In this document: positions 34,217 to 43,544 of the stretch, one piece after another
Position numbering within the stretch: position 1 is the stretch's first letter
How the letters are laid out: every line of letters starts with the position of its first letter
From: Rheinheimera mangrovi
Lineage (GTDB): Bacteria > Pseudomonadota > Gammaproteobacteria > Enterobacterales > Alteromonadaceae
DNA length: 64,000 bases
Assembly (NCBI RefSeq): GCF_003990335.1
Contig: NZ_CP034683.1
Span: forward strand, 4,385,501-4,449,500
Direction: 5' to 3'
Position numbers and translations under genes: made by a program
The notes under the pieces: model-generated
Seen by the model: only the letters and a program-made list of their open reading frames with translations
Database searches by the model: none
Told to the model about the DNA's origin: nothing

Positions 34217-34533
34217 GAACATTTTCTGGTACGTAAACTGGATAAAGAATTTCTGGTGAAAGTGAAGGATATCGACTGGTTAGAATCGTCCGGTAACTAT
34301 GTCAACTTACATAGCAAAGGGCGGATTTACCCGCTGCGAGCTACCCTCGCCAACATAGTGGAGCTGCTGCAACACAAAGGCTTCAGTCGTATTCACCGTA
34401 GTTTAGCTGTCAACCATCATGCCATTCACAGCATCAGTTACGACCCCAGCGGTGATGGCGAGATATTGTTAAACAGCGGCGAGCGACTGAATTTATCCCG
34501 GCGTTTTAAAGACGAATTCAGGGGGCGTTTTCA
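34217..34533 (+). repeat. 317-bp direct repeat, right copy
   Basis: Right partner of 27242-27558, same orientation. The homology stops abruptly on both sides: upstream of GAACATTTT and after CGTTTTCA. Confidence 0.93.
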
Positions 34534-34549
34534 AGGCAAACTGCAATAA
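34217..34549 (+). pseudogene. Truncated LytTR domain, right copy of the 317-bp direct repeat
   Basis: Bases 34217-34533 repeat the 3' part of the regulator gene at 26675-27568; then the end diverges (QGKLQ instead of QAG). The membrane half is missing and the frame is closed by TGA shortly upstream (about 34190). A GTG at 34256 could start a 97-residue free LytTR domain, but it has no obvious ribosome site. Many of the differences from the left copy are synonymous or conservative, so this copy seems to come from a once functional paralogue rather than a very recent duplication. Whether it is expressed is unknown. Confidence 0.8.
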
Positions 34550-34976
34550 CCTGTGGTTAAAACCAAAAGTCCAGGCAGCACTTCAGTCGTTCAGGTTCAG
34601 CAAAAGCTTTGTGCGTCACCTCGTACCTAAAGCTGATTCTTAGGTTATAACCTCAATTCCAACTTAGCCAAATCACTGTTTTTTATCACTTCTGCTCAGA
34701 CTCTCTCTGCACCAGCTTAATGCAAAGCCGCCCAGAAAAGGTGCGAATTCTGTTTTCGCTATTCTGTTTTTTCGGAGACGGTTTGACGTCCAGACTCACA
34801 CCACGCACTATCATTTTGGGCAGCTATGACGATAAATAACGGTATAAAAAGCGGTACGTTAGCCTAGAAGTGCAGGAAAAAAATAATAGCTGGCAAACAG
34901 CGCCACAGGGACAGCCGGGGGGAGACAACTGACTGCTGTTAGGTGGCAAGACAAAAACAAAAAGGGGAGAGTGCTG
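34550..34976. other. Intergenic region upstream of TonB receptor
   Basis: 427 bases without a gene. Seen: a perfect 12-bp palindrome AGGTTATAACCT at 34642-34653 (possible operator), the direct repeat ATTCTGTTTT at 34747 and 34761, and a strong ribosome site GGGGAGA at 34964-34970. No convincing small gene. Confidence 0.5.
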
Positions 34977-37900
34977 ATGGCACGGACAACAAGTGCATTA
35001 CACAAAAAGCCTGACAGGCCCATATTCAGAAGATCGCTGCTGGCGATGGCGATAGTGGGGATGTCAGTTTCTGCTCAGGCTCAGGAAGCCGATAAAACTA
35101 AAGAGCAGGAAGCAGTCAAAGAAGGTGTCGAAATCATAGAGGTAAAAGGCACCAGAGCGAATTTGCAAAGTGCTCAGAACATCAAACGTCTGGCAGACAC
35201 AGTAGTAGATGGTATTTCTGCTGAAGATATTGGCGTATTGCCTGATCGCAGCGTACTGGAAGCCATCCAAAGGGTGCCAGGCGTATCGATAGAACGTTTT
35301 GCCGGTCCCGATGACCCGGACCATTTTAGTGTGGAAGGTAGCGGCGCTATTATCCGCGGTATGACACAAACCCGCAGCGAGTTTAATGGCCGGGATTCAT
35401 TCACCGCTAACTCTGGTCGTGGCCTGTCGTTCCAGGACGTTTCGCCTGAGTTAATGGGTGGTGTGGATATCTATAAAAACCAGACTGCCGATATGATTGA
35501 AGGTGGTATAGGTGGCACAGTCAGTCTGAGAACCCGTAAACCTTTTGATGCCAGCGATCGTTTATTTGCTATCAGTGGTGACTATTCTTATGGTGATCTG
35601 GCGGAAAAAGGCAGTCCTACTTTATCCGCGCTTTTTAGCGACAGATATCAGCTCGACAACGGCAGCGAATTTGGCATTTTGCTGAACGCCGCCCACTCCC
35701 AACTTTATGGTGAGTCTCATGGTATCCAATCAGATGCCTACGTACAGACTTATGCCCGGACGCTGGCTGGTGCTGAAGATTTTGTCGGCGCAGATGGCAA
35801 CGGCACTGTCTGGTTACCTAACGCTGCTAACTTACTGAAAAAGTTTGATGACCGCGAACGTACTGGTATGTCGACCGCCTTACAGTGGCAAAACAGCGAT
35901 GACAGCTTCCTCGGTACTTTCCAGTATATTCGTTCTGACTCACGTCTGTCCTGGCATGAACAGGCGGTGAAATATCAGGGTGGTTATTACGGCATAGAGA
36001 ATCGTCGTACCCGTCCGCTCGAAGGCACAGAGTTCGAATTCGACGATCAGGGTTTGTTTGAATCCGGCATTATTACCCAAGGCGTTGACGGCTGGCGCGC
36101 CGCAGATGGTAACGCAGACCGGGTGCCAAGAGCTTGGGGAGACAACGCCCGCAGCCAGTTTGGTTACATCACTCAGTTTGATAGCAGGGTCAAAGACACT
36201 GAAACTTTAGTTGAAGACTTTTCGCTGAATTTAAAATGGAAACCTAACGAGCGCTGGGAATTAAGCAGCGACTTCCAGGTAGTACAGGCTGAAACCAGCG
36301 ACGATGATGTAGTGGTGCATACCGCCGCCTTTGCCGGTCAGGAATACAATGTCACTGGCGATACTCCAACCATGTCGTTAATAGACCCTTGGTTTGGTTA
36401 TCGTGATGCGAACCCTGCTGCTTTTGCCAATGGTTACCCTGGCTTTAGCGGTGATCCGGCCGGAGACAGCAATTACTTCCAGGACCCAAGCTCCTATTTG
36501 CTGCGCAGTGCCATGGATCACTATGAACGTTCGGAAGGTGACTCTTTTGCCACCCGTCTGGATGCGACTTATCATCTGGAAGACAAAGGTATTATGACTT
36601 CCATTCAGGCTGGTGTTCGTTATGCCAAACGTGAACAAACCGTGCGGAATACCAGTTGGAACTGGGGCGCTTTAGCACCAGAGTTTAGCTCTGCTGCTCC
36701 TGCAGGCTGGCTGGACACGCTGGAAGGTTCAGCGACAGATTTTGAGTTAGTGGATTGGTCTGATTTCCATGGTGGTGGCATAGCCAATATACCTGGCAAT
36801 CAAACCATACATGCCACCGAAGCTTATGTCCGTTCTATTATGGGCGCCAACCCTGCCAGACAAATCTTCCAGTCCGCTGGTGGTAGCTGGACTCCTTATC
36901 CACAACGTGCTGGTGTAGATTCTGAGTTTGGCATTTTTACCCCAGGTGAAGTCAACGACACCACAGAAACCAACAAAGCCGTTTATATGCGCCTGAACTT
37001 TGAAGGCGATGGTGAGCTGCGCTACAGCGGTAACATCGGCTTGCGTTATGTGGTACTAGACCGCGAAGCCAATGGTTTTGTTACTTTCCCTGATCTGATC
37101 CCTGATTTCCTGCCACCTACAGCACTGCAAAACAGACAGCTGACTCAACCTATGGTGCTGGATTACCTGAATCAGCAGATAGCAGCTGGCACTTATGCCG
37201 ACCTCGAATCAGCACTGGAAGCGCCGGAAAATCGCTGGGCTGGCGATCCACTCAATTACCTGCCAGATAATGACAGGGCTTTTGGTAACGATGCTGAAGA
37301 GCGCCTGACCGCAGACACCAGGTTCACAATGCTGCTGCCTAGCTTTAACATTAAGGTGGAGCTGACGGATGAGCTGATTAGCCGTTTTGCTTTTTCTAAA
37401 GCAGTCGCTTTGCCTGATATGGGTGATGTGCAAAACAGAGTGAGCCTGGGTAATGAATCAGTACAGTCGGTACGACCAATACAGGTGATTGATCCGGATA
37501 ATCCGCCTCCGCCACAGGACAATATGATCGAACGCGCCTATGTACCGTCCTGGACAGGTAGCGGTGGTAACCCTTATCTGAAGCCTATGGAGTCGGTGCA
37601 GTACGACATTTCACTGGAATGGTATTTCGCTGACGTAGGCCAATTGAGTGCCACTTTATTCCACAAAGACTTGAAAAACTACTTTGTGCAAGGTGCCTTC
37701 GCGCAGTCTACGACGAACCCGGTCAGCGGTGTCAGCCAAACCTCGTTGGTGAGCACCACAACCAATGGTGGCGATGGCAAAATGGATGGTCTGGAACTGT
37801 CTTACCAACAGTTTTATGACATGTTACCTGAGCCCTGGAACGGTTTAGGTATGCAAGCCAGCTTTACTTACATAGATGCCAGTGGTGTACCAAACGACGA

Positions 37901-38315
37901 GATAGATGTGGAAGATGAAAGCTGGATTGGCGATGACAGCACAGACACTGGTATACGTGTCAGTCTGGACAATGTGCCATTACAGGGTCAGTCTGATCGC
38001 ACCTTTAACCTGGTCGGTATGTATGAAAAAGGTAAATGGAGTTCTCGCCTGGCTTATAACTGGCGTTCCAAGTATCTGTTAACGACCAGGGACGTGATCA
38101 GTAAAGCGCCTCTGTGGTATGACGACAGTGGCCAGTTAGACGGTTCTATCTTCTACAACATGACCGACAATTTCAGCATAGGTTTACAGGCAACCAACCT
38201 GACCAACGCGCAATCAGAAACCCTGATGCTGCTGAATAATGATGGACAGGAAGCAGGCCGTTCATGGTTTGTGGCTGACCGTCGTATCGCTTTAGTGATG
38301 CGTGGTAACTTCTAA
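34977..38315 (+). CDS. TonB-dependent receptor upstream of halogenase operon
   Basis: About 1112 residues: signal peptide (MARTTSALHKKPDRPIFRRS onward, cleavage near AQA), TonB-box-like EIIEVKGTRANL, plug domain with GVLPDRSVLEAIQRVPGVSI and GGIGGTVSLRTRKPF, and a large barrel ending in Asn-Phe. A GTG six bases upstream is in frame, but GGGGAGA is spaced correctly for the ATG at 34977. Receptors of this type (with the GTR/R-N-LQSA start) are regularly followed by flavin halogenases in glycan-using proteobacteria. The ligand is not known. Confidence 0.88.
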   Translation: MARTTSALHKKPDRPIFRRSLLAMAIVGMSVSAQAQEADKTKEQEAVKEGVEIIEVKGTRANLQSAQNIKRLADTVVDGISAEDIGVLPDRSVLEAIQRVPGVSIERFAGPDDPDHFSVEGSGAIIRGMTQTRSEFNGRDSFTANSGRGLSFQDVSPELMGGVDIYKNQTADMIEGGIGGTVSLRTRKPFDASDRLFAISGDYSYGDLAEKGSPTLSALFSDRYQLDNGSEFGILLNAAHSQLYGESHGIQSDAYVQTYARTLAGAEDFVGADGNGTVWLPNAANLLKKFDDRERTGMSTALQWQNSDDSFLGTFQYIRSDSRLSWHEQAVKYQGGYYGIENRRTRPLEGTEFEFDDQGLFESGIITQGVDGWRAADGNADRVPRAWGDNARSQFGYITQFDSRVKDTETLVEDFSLNLKWKPNERWELSSDFQVVQAETSDDDVVVHTAAFAGQEYNVTGDTPTMSLIDPWFGYRDANPAAFANGYPGFSGDPAGDSNYFQDPSSYLLRSAMDHYERSEGDSFATRLDATYHLEDKGIMTSIQAGVRYAKREQTVRNTSWNWGALAPEFSSAAPAGWLDTLEGSATDFELVDWSDFHGGGIANIPGNQTIHATEAYVRSIMGANPARQIFQSAGGSWTPYPQRAGVDSEFGIFTPGEVNDTTETNKAVYMRLNFEGDGELRYSGNIGLRYVVLDREANGFVTFPDLIPDFLPPTALQNRQLTQPMVLDYLNQQIAAGTYADLESALEAPENRWAGDPLNYLPDNDRAFGNDAEERLTADTRFTMLLPSFNIKVELTDELISRFAFSKAVALPDMGDVQNRVSLGNESVQSVRPIQVIDPDNPPPPQDNMIERAYVPSWTGSGGNPYLKPMESVQYDISLEWYFADVGQLSATLFHKDLKNYFVQGAFAQSTTNPVSGVSQTSLVSTTTNGGDGKMDGLELSYQQFYDMLPEPWNGLGMQASFTYIDASGVPNDEIDVEDESWIGDDSTDTGIRVSLDNVPLQGQSDRTFNLVGMYEKGKWSSRLAYNWRSKYLLTTRDVISKAPLWYDDSGQLDGSIFYNMTDNFSIGLQATNLTNAQSETLMLLNNDGQEAGRSWFVADRRIALVMRGNF

Positions 38316-38352
38316 AGTGTGTACTCTGTAACACTTTGAAGTTGTAGTATTC

Positions 38353-38389
38353 AAGCTGCATTTTGGTGGTAAACACCAAAGTGCAGCTT
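38353..38389. terminator. 16-bp hairpin between TonB receptor and halogenase genes
   Basis: AAGCTGCATTTTGGTG (38353-38368) pairs with CACCAAAGTGCAGCTT (38374-38389), with one wobble pair and a five-base loop. No T-run follows, so it may be an mRNA-processing or stabilising stem rather than a full terminator. Confidence 0.6.
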
Positions 38390-38417
38390 GTTATCCGGGG
38401 GCTCTACATCAGTCACT

Positions 38418-39959
38418 ATGCAAACTAAACAACGAATTATTATTCTGGGTGGTGGCACTGCAGGTTGGATGACAGCCGCGGCTTTATCCAGATATTTACC
38501 CACACACCTCTACAGTATTCAGCTGATTGAATCGGCACAGATAGGGACTGTGGGCGTGGGCGAAGCCACTATTCCGCATATCCGCCAGTTTAATCAATGG
38601 ATAGGTCTGGACGAGACAGACTTTATGCAGGCCACTGGAGCCAGCTACAAACTGGCGATCCGTTTTCGTGGCTGGGGTCAGGAAAACAGCGACTACTACC
38701 ACCCTTTTGGTTTAAGTGGTGAAGATTTATATGGCCTGCCCTTTCATCAGCACTGGCTTTGGTTGCAGCAGCAAAATACCGCTTCTTTAAAAGACTATGG
38801 TCAGTACTCGTTGGCCATACTGATGGCACAACAAGGCAAATTCAGCCGTCCTGTTGCCGATCTCTCCAACCCACTTTCAGCCTTTAACTACGCCTATCAT
38901 CTGGATGCCACTTTGTATGCCACTGTATTACGCCAGCATGCTATTGCTCATGGCGTTGAATGGCTGGACGGCAAAGTAACAGCTGTCAGGCAAAAACCCA
39001 ACGGTGACATCACACAGTTGCAACTGGAAGATGGCCGCTTGATCGAGGGTGACCTCTTTATCGATTGCTCGGGCTTTAGCGCCTTGTTAATTGAAAAAAC
39101 CCTGCAGACTGGTTTTGACAACTGGCAGCAATGGCTACCTTGCGATAAAGCTTTGGCCGTGCCAAGCGAAAAAGATCCTACTCCGCCTGCTTACACCAGC
39201 TCCAAAGCTATGGCTGCTGGTTGGCAATGGCGTATTCCACTGCAACACCGCACCGGCAATGGACTGGTGTATTGCAGCTCTTATTTAAGTGACAGTGCAG
39301 CTGAGCACGCCTTAATGGCTGGGCTGGAAGAACAGGCTTTAGCGCCATCCCGGGCTTTGCACTTTGTCACAGGCCGCCGTAAACAAAGCTGGGTGAACAA
39401 TTGTGTCGCTATAGGACTGTCTTCCGGCTTTCTGGAACCCCTCGAATCAACCAGTTTATATCTGGTGCAAGTTGCCATAGAAAGCTTGCTGCAGTATTTC
39501 CCATCCCATCCGGTTGGGCATATAGAACGTGAGCTGTTTAACGAAAAAATGCAGCTCGAATACCTGCGGGTGCGTGACTTATTAATACTGCATTACAAAC
39601 TCAATACAAGACCAGAGCCGTTCTGGCGTTATTGCGCTGAAATGGCCCTGCCTGACAGCCTGGCGCACCGACTGGAGATGTTTAAAGAAACAGGTCATCT
39701 GCTGGAGTACCGCCAGGGGCTGTTTCAACAAGCCAGCTGGCTGGCTGTTTTTCTGGGTCAGGGCCTGCAGCCAACACAACTGGATGCACGTCTCAATGCT
39801 TTAGACCCTATGCCATTAGAGGCCTGGTTTACGAAGTATCAGCAACAGTTACAGCACTTAGTGCAGGCGATGCCAGAGCATTTTCAGGTCTTACAGCACA
39901 ACGAACTGGCAGGGGCAGCAGTGGCACCTGCGTTCAGTTTGTACGGGCACAGGGGGTAA
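38418..39959 (+). CDS. Flavin-dependent (tryptophan-type) halogenase 1
   Basis: About 513 residues. FAD-binding GGGTAGW near residue 11, the catalytic-type Lys (about 78) in ASYKLAIRF (equivalent to Lys79 of PrnA), the halogenase signature GWQWRIP, and FLEPLESTS with the second catalytic Glu are all intact. The ATG at 38418 begins ten residues before the FAD motif; a TTG 30 bases upstream is less likely. First of a four-gene operon. Halogenases in such TonB-receptor clusters are distinct from antibiotic pathway enzymes, and their native substrate is unknown; a free indole or a protein-bound tryptophan are both possible. Confidence 0.87.
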   Translation: MQTKQRIIILGGGTAGWMTAAALSRYLPTHLYSIQLIESAQIGTVGVGEATIPHIRQFNQWIGLDETDFMQATGASYKLAIRFRGWGQENSDYYHPFGLSGEDLYGLPFHQHWLWLQQQNTASLKDYGQYSLAILMAQQGKFSRPVADLSNPLSAFNYAYHLDATLYATVLRQHAIAHGVEWLDGKVTAVRQKPNGDITQLQLEDGRLIEGDLFIDCSGFSALLIEKTLQTGFDNWQQWLPCDKALAVPSEKDPTPPAYTSSKAMAAGWQWRIPLQHRTGNGLVYCSSYLSDSAAEHALMAGLEEQALAPSRALHFVTGRRKQSWVNNCVAIGLSSGFLEPLESTSLYLVQVAIESLLQYFPSHPVGHIERELFNEKMQLEYLRVRDLLILHYKLNTRPEPFWRYCAEMALPDSLAHRLEMFKETGHLLEYRQGLFQQASWLAVFLGQGLQPTQLDARLNALDPMPLEAWFTKYQQQLQHLVQAMPEHFQVLQHNELAGAAVAPAFSLYGHRG

Positions 39960-39964
39960 AACGG

Positions 39965-41341
39965 ATGCAACAACCTCTGGTGTTGATAGGCCATGGCCTT
40001 TGGCTACAGATGGCGACCGCCATAGTAGCAAAGCACTTACAACCTTTTGGCTTTCGCTGTGTCGCTGTGGAGTTACCAGCGCAAAGCAAAGAACCTGCTG
40101 CTGTGGCCTGTGGGCCTGAGCTGGCCACACTTTGTCAGATGCTGGGTTTACCACTGCAACTCTTGCTGGCCAAAGCCAAAGGTACCTTTTCTTTGGGCAG
40201 TCAGTATCAGCACAACAATGCCAGCTGCTTTGTGCCTTTTGCACATTATGGCCTGAATGCTGCTGCCGCTGAGTTTGATCAGGCCATACTGCAACTGCTG
40301 CAACAGGACCAAAGCGCCAACGCCGAGCAGTTTTGTATAGCGGCAGTCGCAGCCCAGCAAGGGAAATTTGCGCTGGCGCCGGCCAACAGAGCCGACCTGG
40401 CCGAGGCCTTAAGTTTTGGCCTGCATCTGAGCACAGCTGAATTCACTGCTTGTCTGAAGCACTTTAATCAGCAGCTTGGTGTCAGCTTGCTGTCCAGCCA
40501 AAAACTGCAATTGCAGTACGACGCGCAGGGGCTGATCCGCAGTCTGCGGCTGGAGCAAGGCGAAGATATCCCTGTAGGCTATTGCCTGGATTGCAGAGCT
40601 GAAGCTGAACAGTCAGGTCAGACTCTGCAGCTGTTCTCTGCACAAGACCAAGCAGAGCTGCTGCACCAACCTTTTAGCACTGTGATCCAAACCTCCTGGG
40701 GCTATGTAGTCAGGCTGCCCTTGCAGAAAGGCAGCTATTGGTCCAGCCAATACAGTGGTGCTGCGGCAGATATGGCGCAGATCCAACAAGAATTGCAACA
40801 AAAAACCGGACTGGCTGACTGGCAGCTTGACAGCAGGCAGCAGCAAACGGAAGCTCAGCCCTGGCAAGGCAATCATCTGCGTTTTGGCCAAGCGGCGGCC
40901 AGTGTGGACTGCCCTCTGTACAACGGCCTGAGCGCGCTGCAATATTTGGTGATACGTTGGCTGGATTTATTGCCCAATCAAAGCCATTGTCCTGCGACAG
41001 CCCTGATGTATAACCAGCATTGGCAGCAGTTTCAGGCTGAAGTACAGGACTTTTTACTGCTCCATCAGCAGCCCCTTGCGACCAAAACAGGCCAGGCTTT
41101 TGCCCGGTTAGGCCGGGTGCTCAGCACAGAAACTGATGCTATTAAAGCCGGTCAATGGTTTGGTTTGTTGCAAGGGCTTGGCCTGCGGCCTGAACTAGCA
41201 GGCCGGCTGTTGGCCAGCAGGACAGACTCAGAAATACAACAAGGATTAAGGCAGGTGCAGCAACAGATCGCCAGATTAGTTGCAACTATGCCTACTCAGG
41301 CTGATACCCTGAATCGCTGCCTGCAGCAGCTTTCACATTGA
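39965..41341 (+). CDS. Degenerate halogenase-like protein (likely pseudoenzyme)
   Basis: A 458-residue protein that aligns end to end with its neighbours but has lost their motifs. The FAD loop reads GHGLWLQMATA instead of GGGTAGWMTAA, the catalytic Lys position is Ser (KGTFSLG against ASYKLAI), WxWxIP is WGYVVRLPL, and the EPLEST Glu motif reads CPLYNG. Yet the frame is full-length, with tight 5-base and 7-base spacing to both neighbours, so it is a maintained gene rather than a wreck. It may be a regulatory or scaffolding partner of halogenases 1 and 2 (inference). Confidence 0.72.
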   Translation: MQQPLVLIGHGLWLQMATAIVAKHLQPFGFRCVAVELPAQSKEPAAVACGPELATLCQMLGLPLQLLLAKAKGTFSLGSQYQHNNASCFVPFAHYGLNAAAAEFDQAILQLLQQDQSANAEQFCIAAVAAQQGKFALAPANRADLAEALSFGLHLSTAEFTACLKHFNQQLGVSLLSSQKLQLQYDAQGLIRSLRLEQGEDIPVGYCLDCRAEAEQSGQTLQLFSAQDQAELLHQPFSTVIQTSWGYVVRLPLQKGSYWSSQYSGAAADMAQIQQELQQKTGLADWQLDSRQQQTEAQPWQGNHLRFGQAAASVDCPLYNGLSALQYLVIRWLDLLPNQSHCPATALMYNQHWQQFQAEVQDFLLLHQQPLATKTGQAFARLGRVLSTETDAIKAGQWFGLLQGLGLRPELAGRLLASRTDSEIQQGLRQVQQQIARLVATMPTQADTLNRCLQQLSH

Positions 41342-41348
41342 GGTTGTT

Positions 41349-42857
41349 ATGATAGAAAAAATAAGAAAAATCATCGTATTAGGTGGAGGCTCTGCCGGCT
41401 GGATGACAGCTGCGGCTTTAGGGAAAGTATTAAAAAATCAGTACTGCCAAATTCAGGTCATTGAATCCGAACAGATAGGTACTGTAGGCGTAGGTGAAGC
41501 CACCATACCGCAAATCATGCTGTACAACGATTTGATTGGCCTGGACGAAAATGACTTTATGCGCCGCACTCAGGCGACCTTTAAACTGGGTATTCAGTTT
41601 GTGGACTGGCAAAAACCGGGCAGCAGCTATTTCCATGCTTTTGGTGATGTCGGCAAAAATATGGAAGGACTGCAGTTTTATCACTACTGGTTAAAAATGC
41701 GCTCTTTGGGTAAAGCGGCGCCGCTGGATGAATACACCCTTAGTTCGCTGGCCTGCCTTGAACATCGTTTTATGCGGTCCATGGATGCAGGTAACTCGCC
41801 GCTGTCGAATATCGCTTACGCCTTTCATTTTGACGCCGGGCTTTTTGCCAAGTATTTACGGGAACTCGCGGAACAATGGGGCGTGCAACGCACTGAAGGT
41901 GAAGTGGTTGAGGTCAAACAACTGGACAATGGGTTTATTCACTCTTTGCGTCTGGCCGATGGCACTGAACATGAAGCAGACTTTTTTATCGACTGCTCAG
42001 GCTTTCGTGGCCTGCTGATTGAGCAAACCTTAAAAACCGGCTACGAAGACTGGAGTCACTGGCTGCCCTGCGACAGAGCTATAGCCGTGCCCAGTGCCAG
42101 CACGTCTGAACCCTGGCCTTTTACCAGAGCCACAGCGCAGCCCGCTGGCTGGCAATGGCGCATTCCGTTGCAACACAGAGTCGGCAATGGCCATGTTTTT
42201 TGCAGCCGTTTTATGTCGGAAGACGAAGCAACCGCTATTTTGCTGAAAAATCTGGATGGGGAAGCTTTGGCAGACCCCAAACCTATCCGTTTTATCACAG
42301 GTAAACGCAAACAATTCTGGAATAAAAACTGTCTGGCTGTCGGGCTGGCGGGTGGTTTTATGGAACCGCTGGAGTCCACCAGTTTGCATCTGGTACAAGC
42401 CACTATTTCCAAGCTGTTTAGTTTTTTCCCTGATCGCAACTTTGCCCAAAGTGACATAGACGAATTCAACCGTCAGATGCATTTTGACTATGACAAGATC
42501 CGTGATTTTCTGATCCTGCATTACCATGCCACAGAGCGGAATGATTCGGAGTTCTGGAACTATTGCCGCACTATGTCAGTGCCGGAAGAGCTAAACCAGA
42601 AAATCCAACAATTTAAGGCCAGTGGCCGTATCTTCCGCTTTAACAATGAAATGTTCAGCGATCTGAGCTGGTTTGAAGTTATGTTGGGTCAGGGCATCAC
42701 ACCCAAAGCCTACCACCCTATGGTGGACCTGTTTCCTGAAGCTGAACTGGAAAAACGACTGGAAGGTATTCGCAGCGTGATCCGCAAATCTGTCGACTAT
42801 ATGCCGTCGCACCAAAGCTTTATCGACCAGCATTGCAAAGCCGGAAAAATCTACTGA
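41349..42857 (+). CDS. Flavin-dependent (tryptophan-type) halogenase 2
   Basis: 502 residues with GGGSAGW (residues about 12-18), catalytic-type Lys 79 in ATFKLGIQF, GWQWRIP, and FMEPLESTS, all intact. The ATG follows the pseudoenzyme stop by seven bases with AGGTT upstream. Its TGA shares one base with the ATG of the DUF6445 gene (TGATG). Like halogenase 1, it should need a partner flavin reductase, which is not encoded in this window. Confidence 0.88.
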   Translation: MIEKIRKIIVLGGGSAGWMTAAALGKVLKNQYCQIQVIESEQIGTVGVGEATIPQIMLYNDLIGLDENDFMRRTQATFKLGIQFVDWQKPGSSYFHAFGDVGKNMEGLQFYHYWLKMRSLGKAAPLDEYTLSSLACLEHRFMRSMDAGNSPLSNIAYAFHFDAGLFAKYLRELAEQWGVQRTEGEVVEVKQLDNGFIHSLRLADGTEHEADFFIDCSGFRGLLIEQTLKTGYEDWSHWLPCDRAIAVPSASTSEPWPFTRATAQPAGWQWRIPLQHRVGNGHVFCSRFMSEDEATAILLKNLDGEALADPKPIRFITGKRKQFWNKNCLAVGLAGGFMEPLESTSLHLVQATISKLFSFFPDRNFAQSDIDEFNRQMHFDYDKIRDFLILHYHATERNDSEFWNYCRTMSVPEELNQKIQQFKASGRIFRFNNEMFSDLSWFEVMLGQGITPKAYHPMVDLFPEAELEKRLEGIRSVIRKSVDYMPSHQSFIDQHCKAGKIY

Positions 42858-43543
42858 TGAAACCAGCTGTGATGCAATTTAGCCGGATAGGCCAGCAGCA
42901 ACAGCCGCTGCTGGTGGTGGATGATTTTATTCCTCAGCCCGAGCAACTGATCCGCTACGCCCTGCAACAAGGGGACGTGCGGCAGGCGGCAGGCCTTTAT
43001 CCGGGCTTGCGTTCTGCGGCGCCAGCGGCTTTTTCTGCGTTTCTGCTGCAACAGTTAGCCCAGCCCATTCGGGACTGTTTTGGCCTGACACCAGATCAGC
43101 TCCAGCAGGTTCAGAGCTACTTTTCTCTGGTTTGTACCCCGGCAGCCGAATTGTCGCTGCTGCAATCTATTCCGCATTTTGACCGGCCCTGCCCGGACCA
43201 ACTGGCAGCCATTTATTATTTATGTGATGAACAGCATGGCGGCACCAGTTTTTACCGTCACCGCAGTACAGGCTACGAAGCCATTACCCCAGAGCGCCAA
43301 AACCATTATCAGCACGCACTGCACGCCGATGTTCAAAAGCATGGGCAGCCCAGCGGTTATATTTGCGGCGACACCCCCCTGTTTGAAGTGATAGCCACTG
43401 TGCCTGCCCGTTTTAACCGGCTGGTGTTGTACCGCTGTTCTTCGTTACACTCAGGCGATATAGGGCCTGACTACCAATACGACCTGAATCCCCTGTCAGG
43501 ACGATTCACCATAGCGTCTTTTTTGTCTGCCACTTCAGGCTGA
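42857..43543 (+). CDS. DUF6445-type, 2OG-Fe(II) oxygenase-like protein, copy 1
   Basis: About 228 residues. A double-stranded beta-helix is suggested by IPHFDRP (His-x-Asp), TSFYRHRSTGYE and a distal RFNRLVLYRCSSLHSGDI that supplies a His and Arg. This is the layout of prolyl-hydroxylase-like Fe(II)/2-oxoglutarate enzymes and of the DUF6445 family always seen with these halogenases. The start at 42857 overlaps the halogenase stop; an earlier ATG 24 bases upstream lies within halogenase 2. Activity is not proven. A paralogue lies at 52229-52906. Confidence 0.72.
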   Translation: MKPAVMQFSRIGQQQQPLLVVDDFIPQPEQLIRYALQQGDVRQAAGLYPGLRSAAPAAFSAFLLQQLAQPIRDCFGLTPDQLQQVQSYFSLVCTPAAELSLLQSIPHFDRPCPDQLAAIYYLCDEQHGGTSFYRHRSTGYEAITPERQNHYQHALHADVQKHGQPSGYICGDTPLFEVIATVPARFNRLVLYRCSSLHSGDIGPDYQYDLNPLSGRFTIASFLSATSG

Positions 43544-43544
43544 C

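Noticed and set aside
34642..34653. Palindrome AGGTTATAACCT as an operator of the halogenase cluster
   Set aside because: Perfect but short and single; no second copy near the other TonB receptor, so only mentioned as part of the intergenic region.
42030..42527. 165-codon open frame on the minus strand
   Set aside because: Antisense to the intact halogenase 2 gene.
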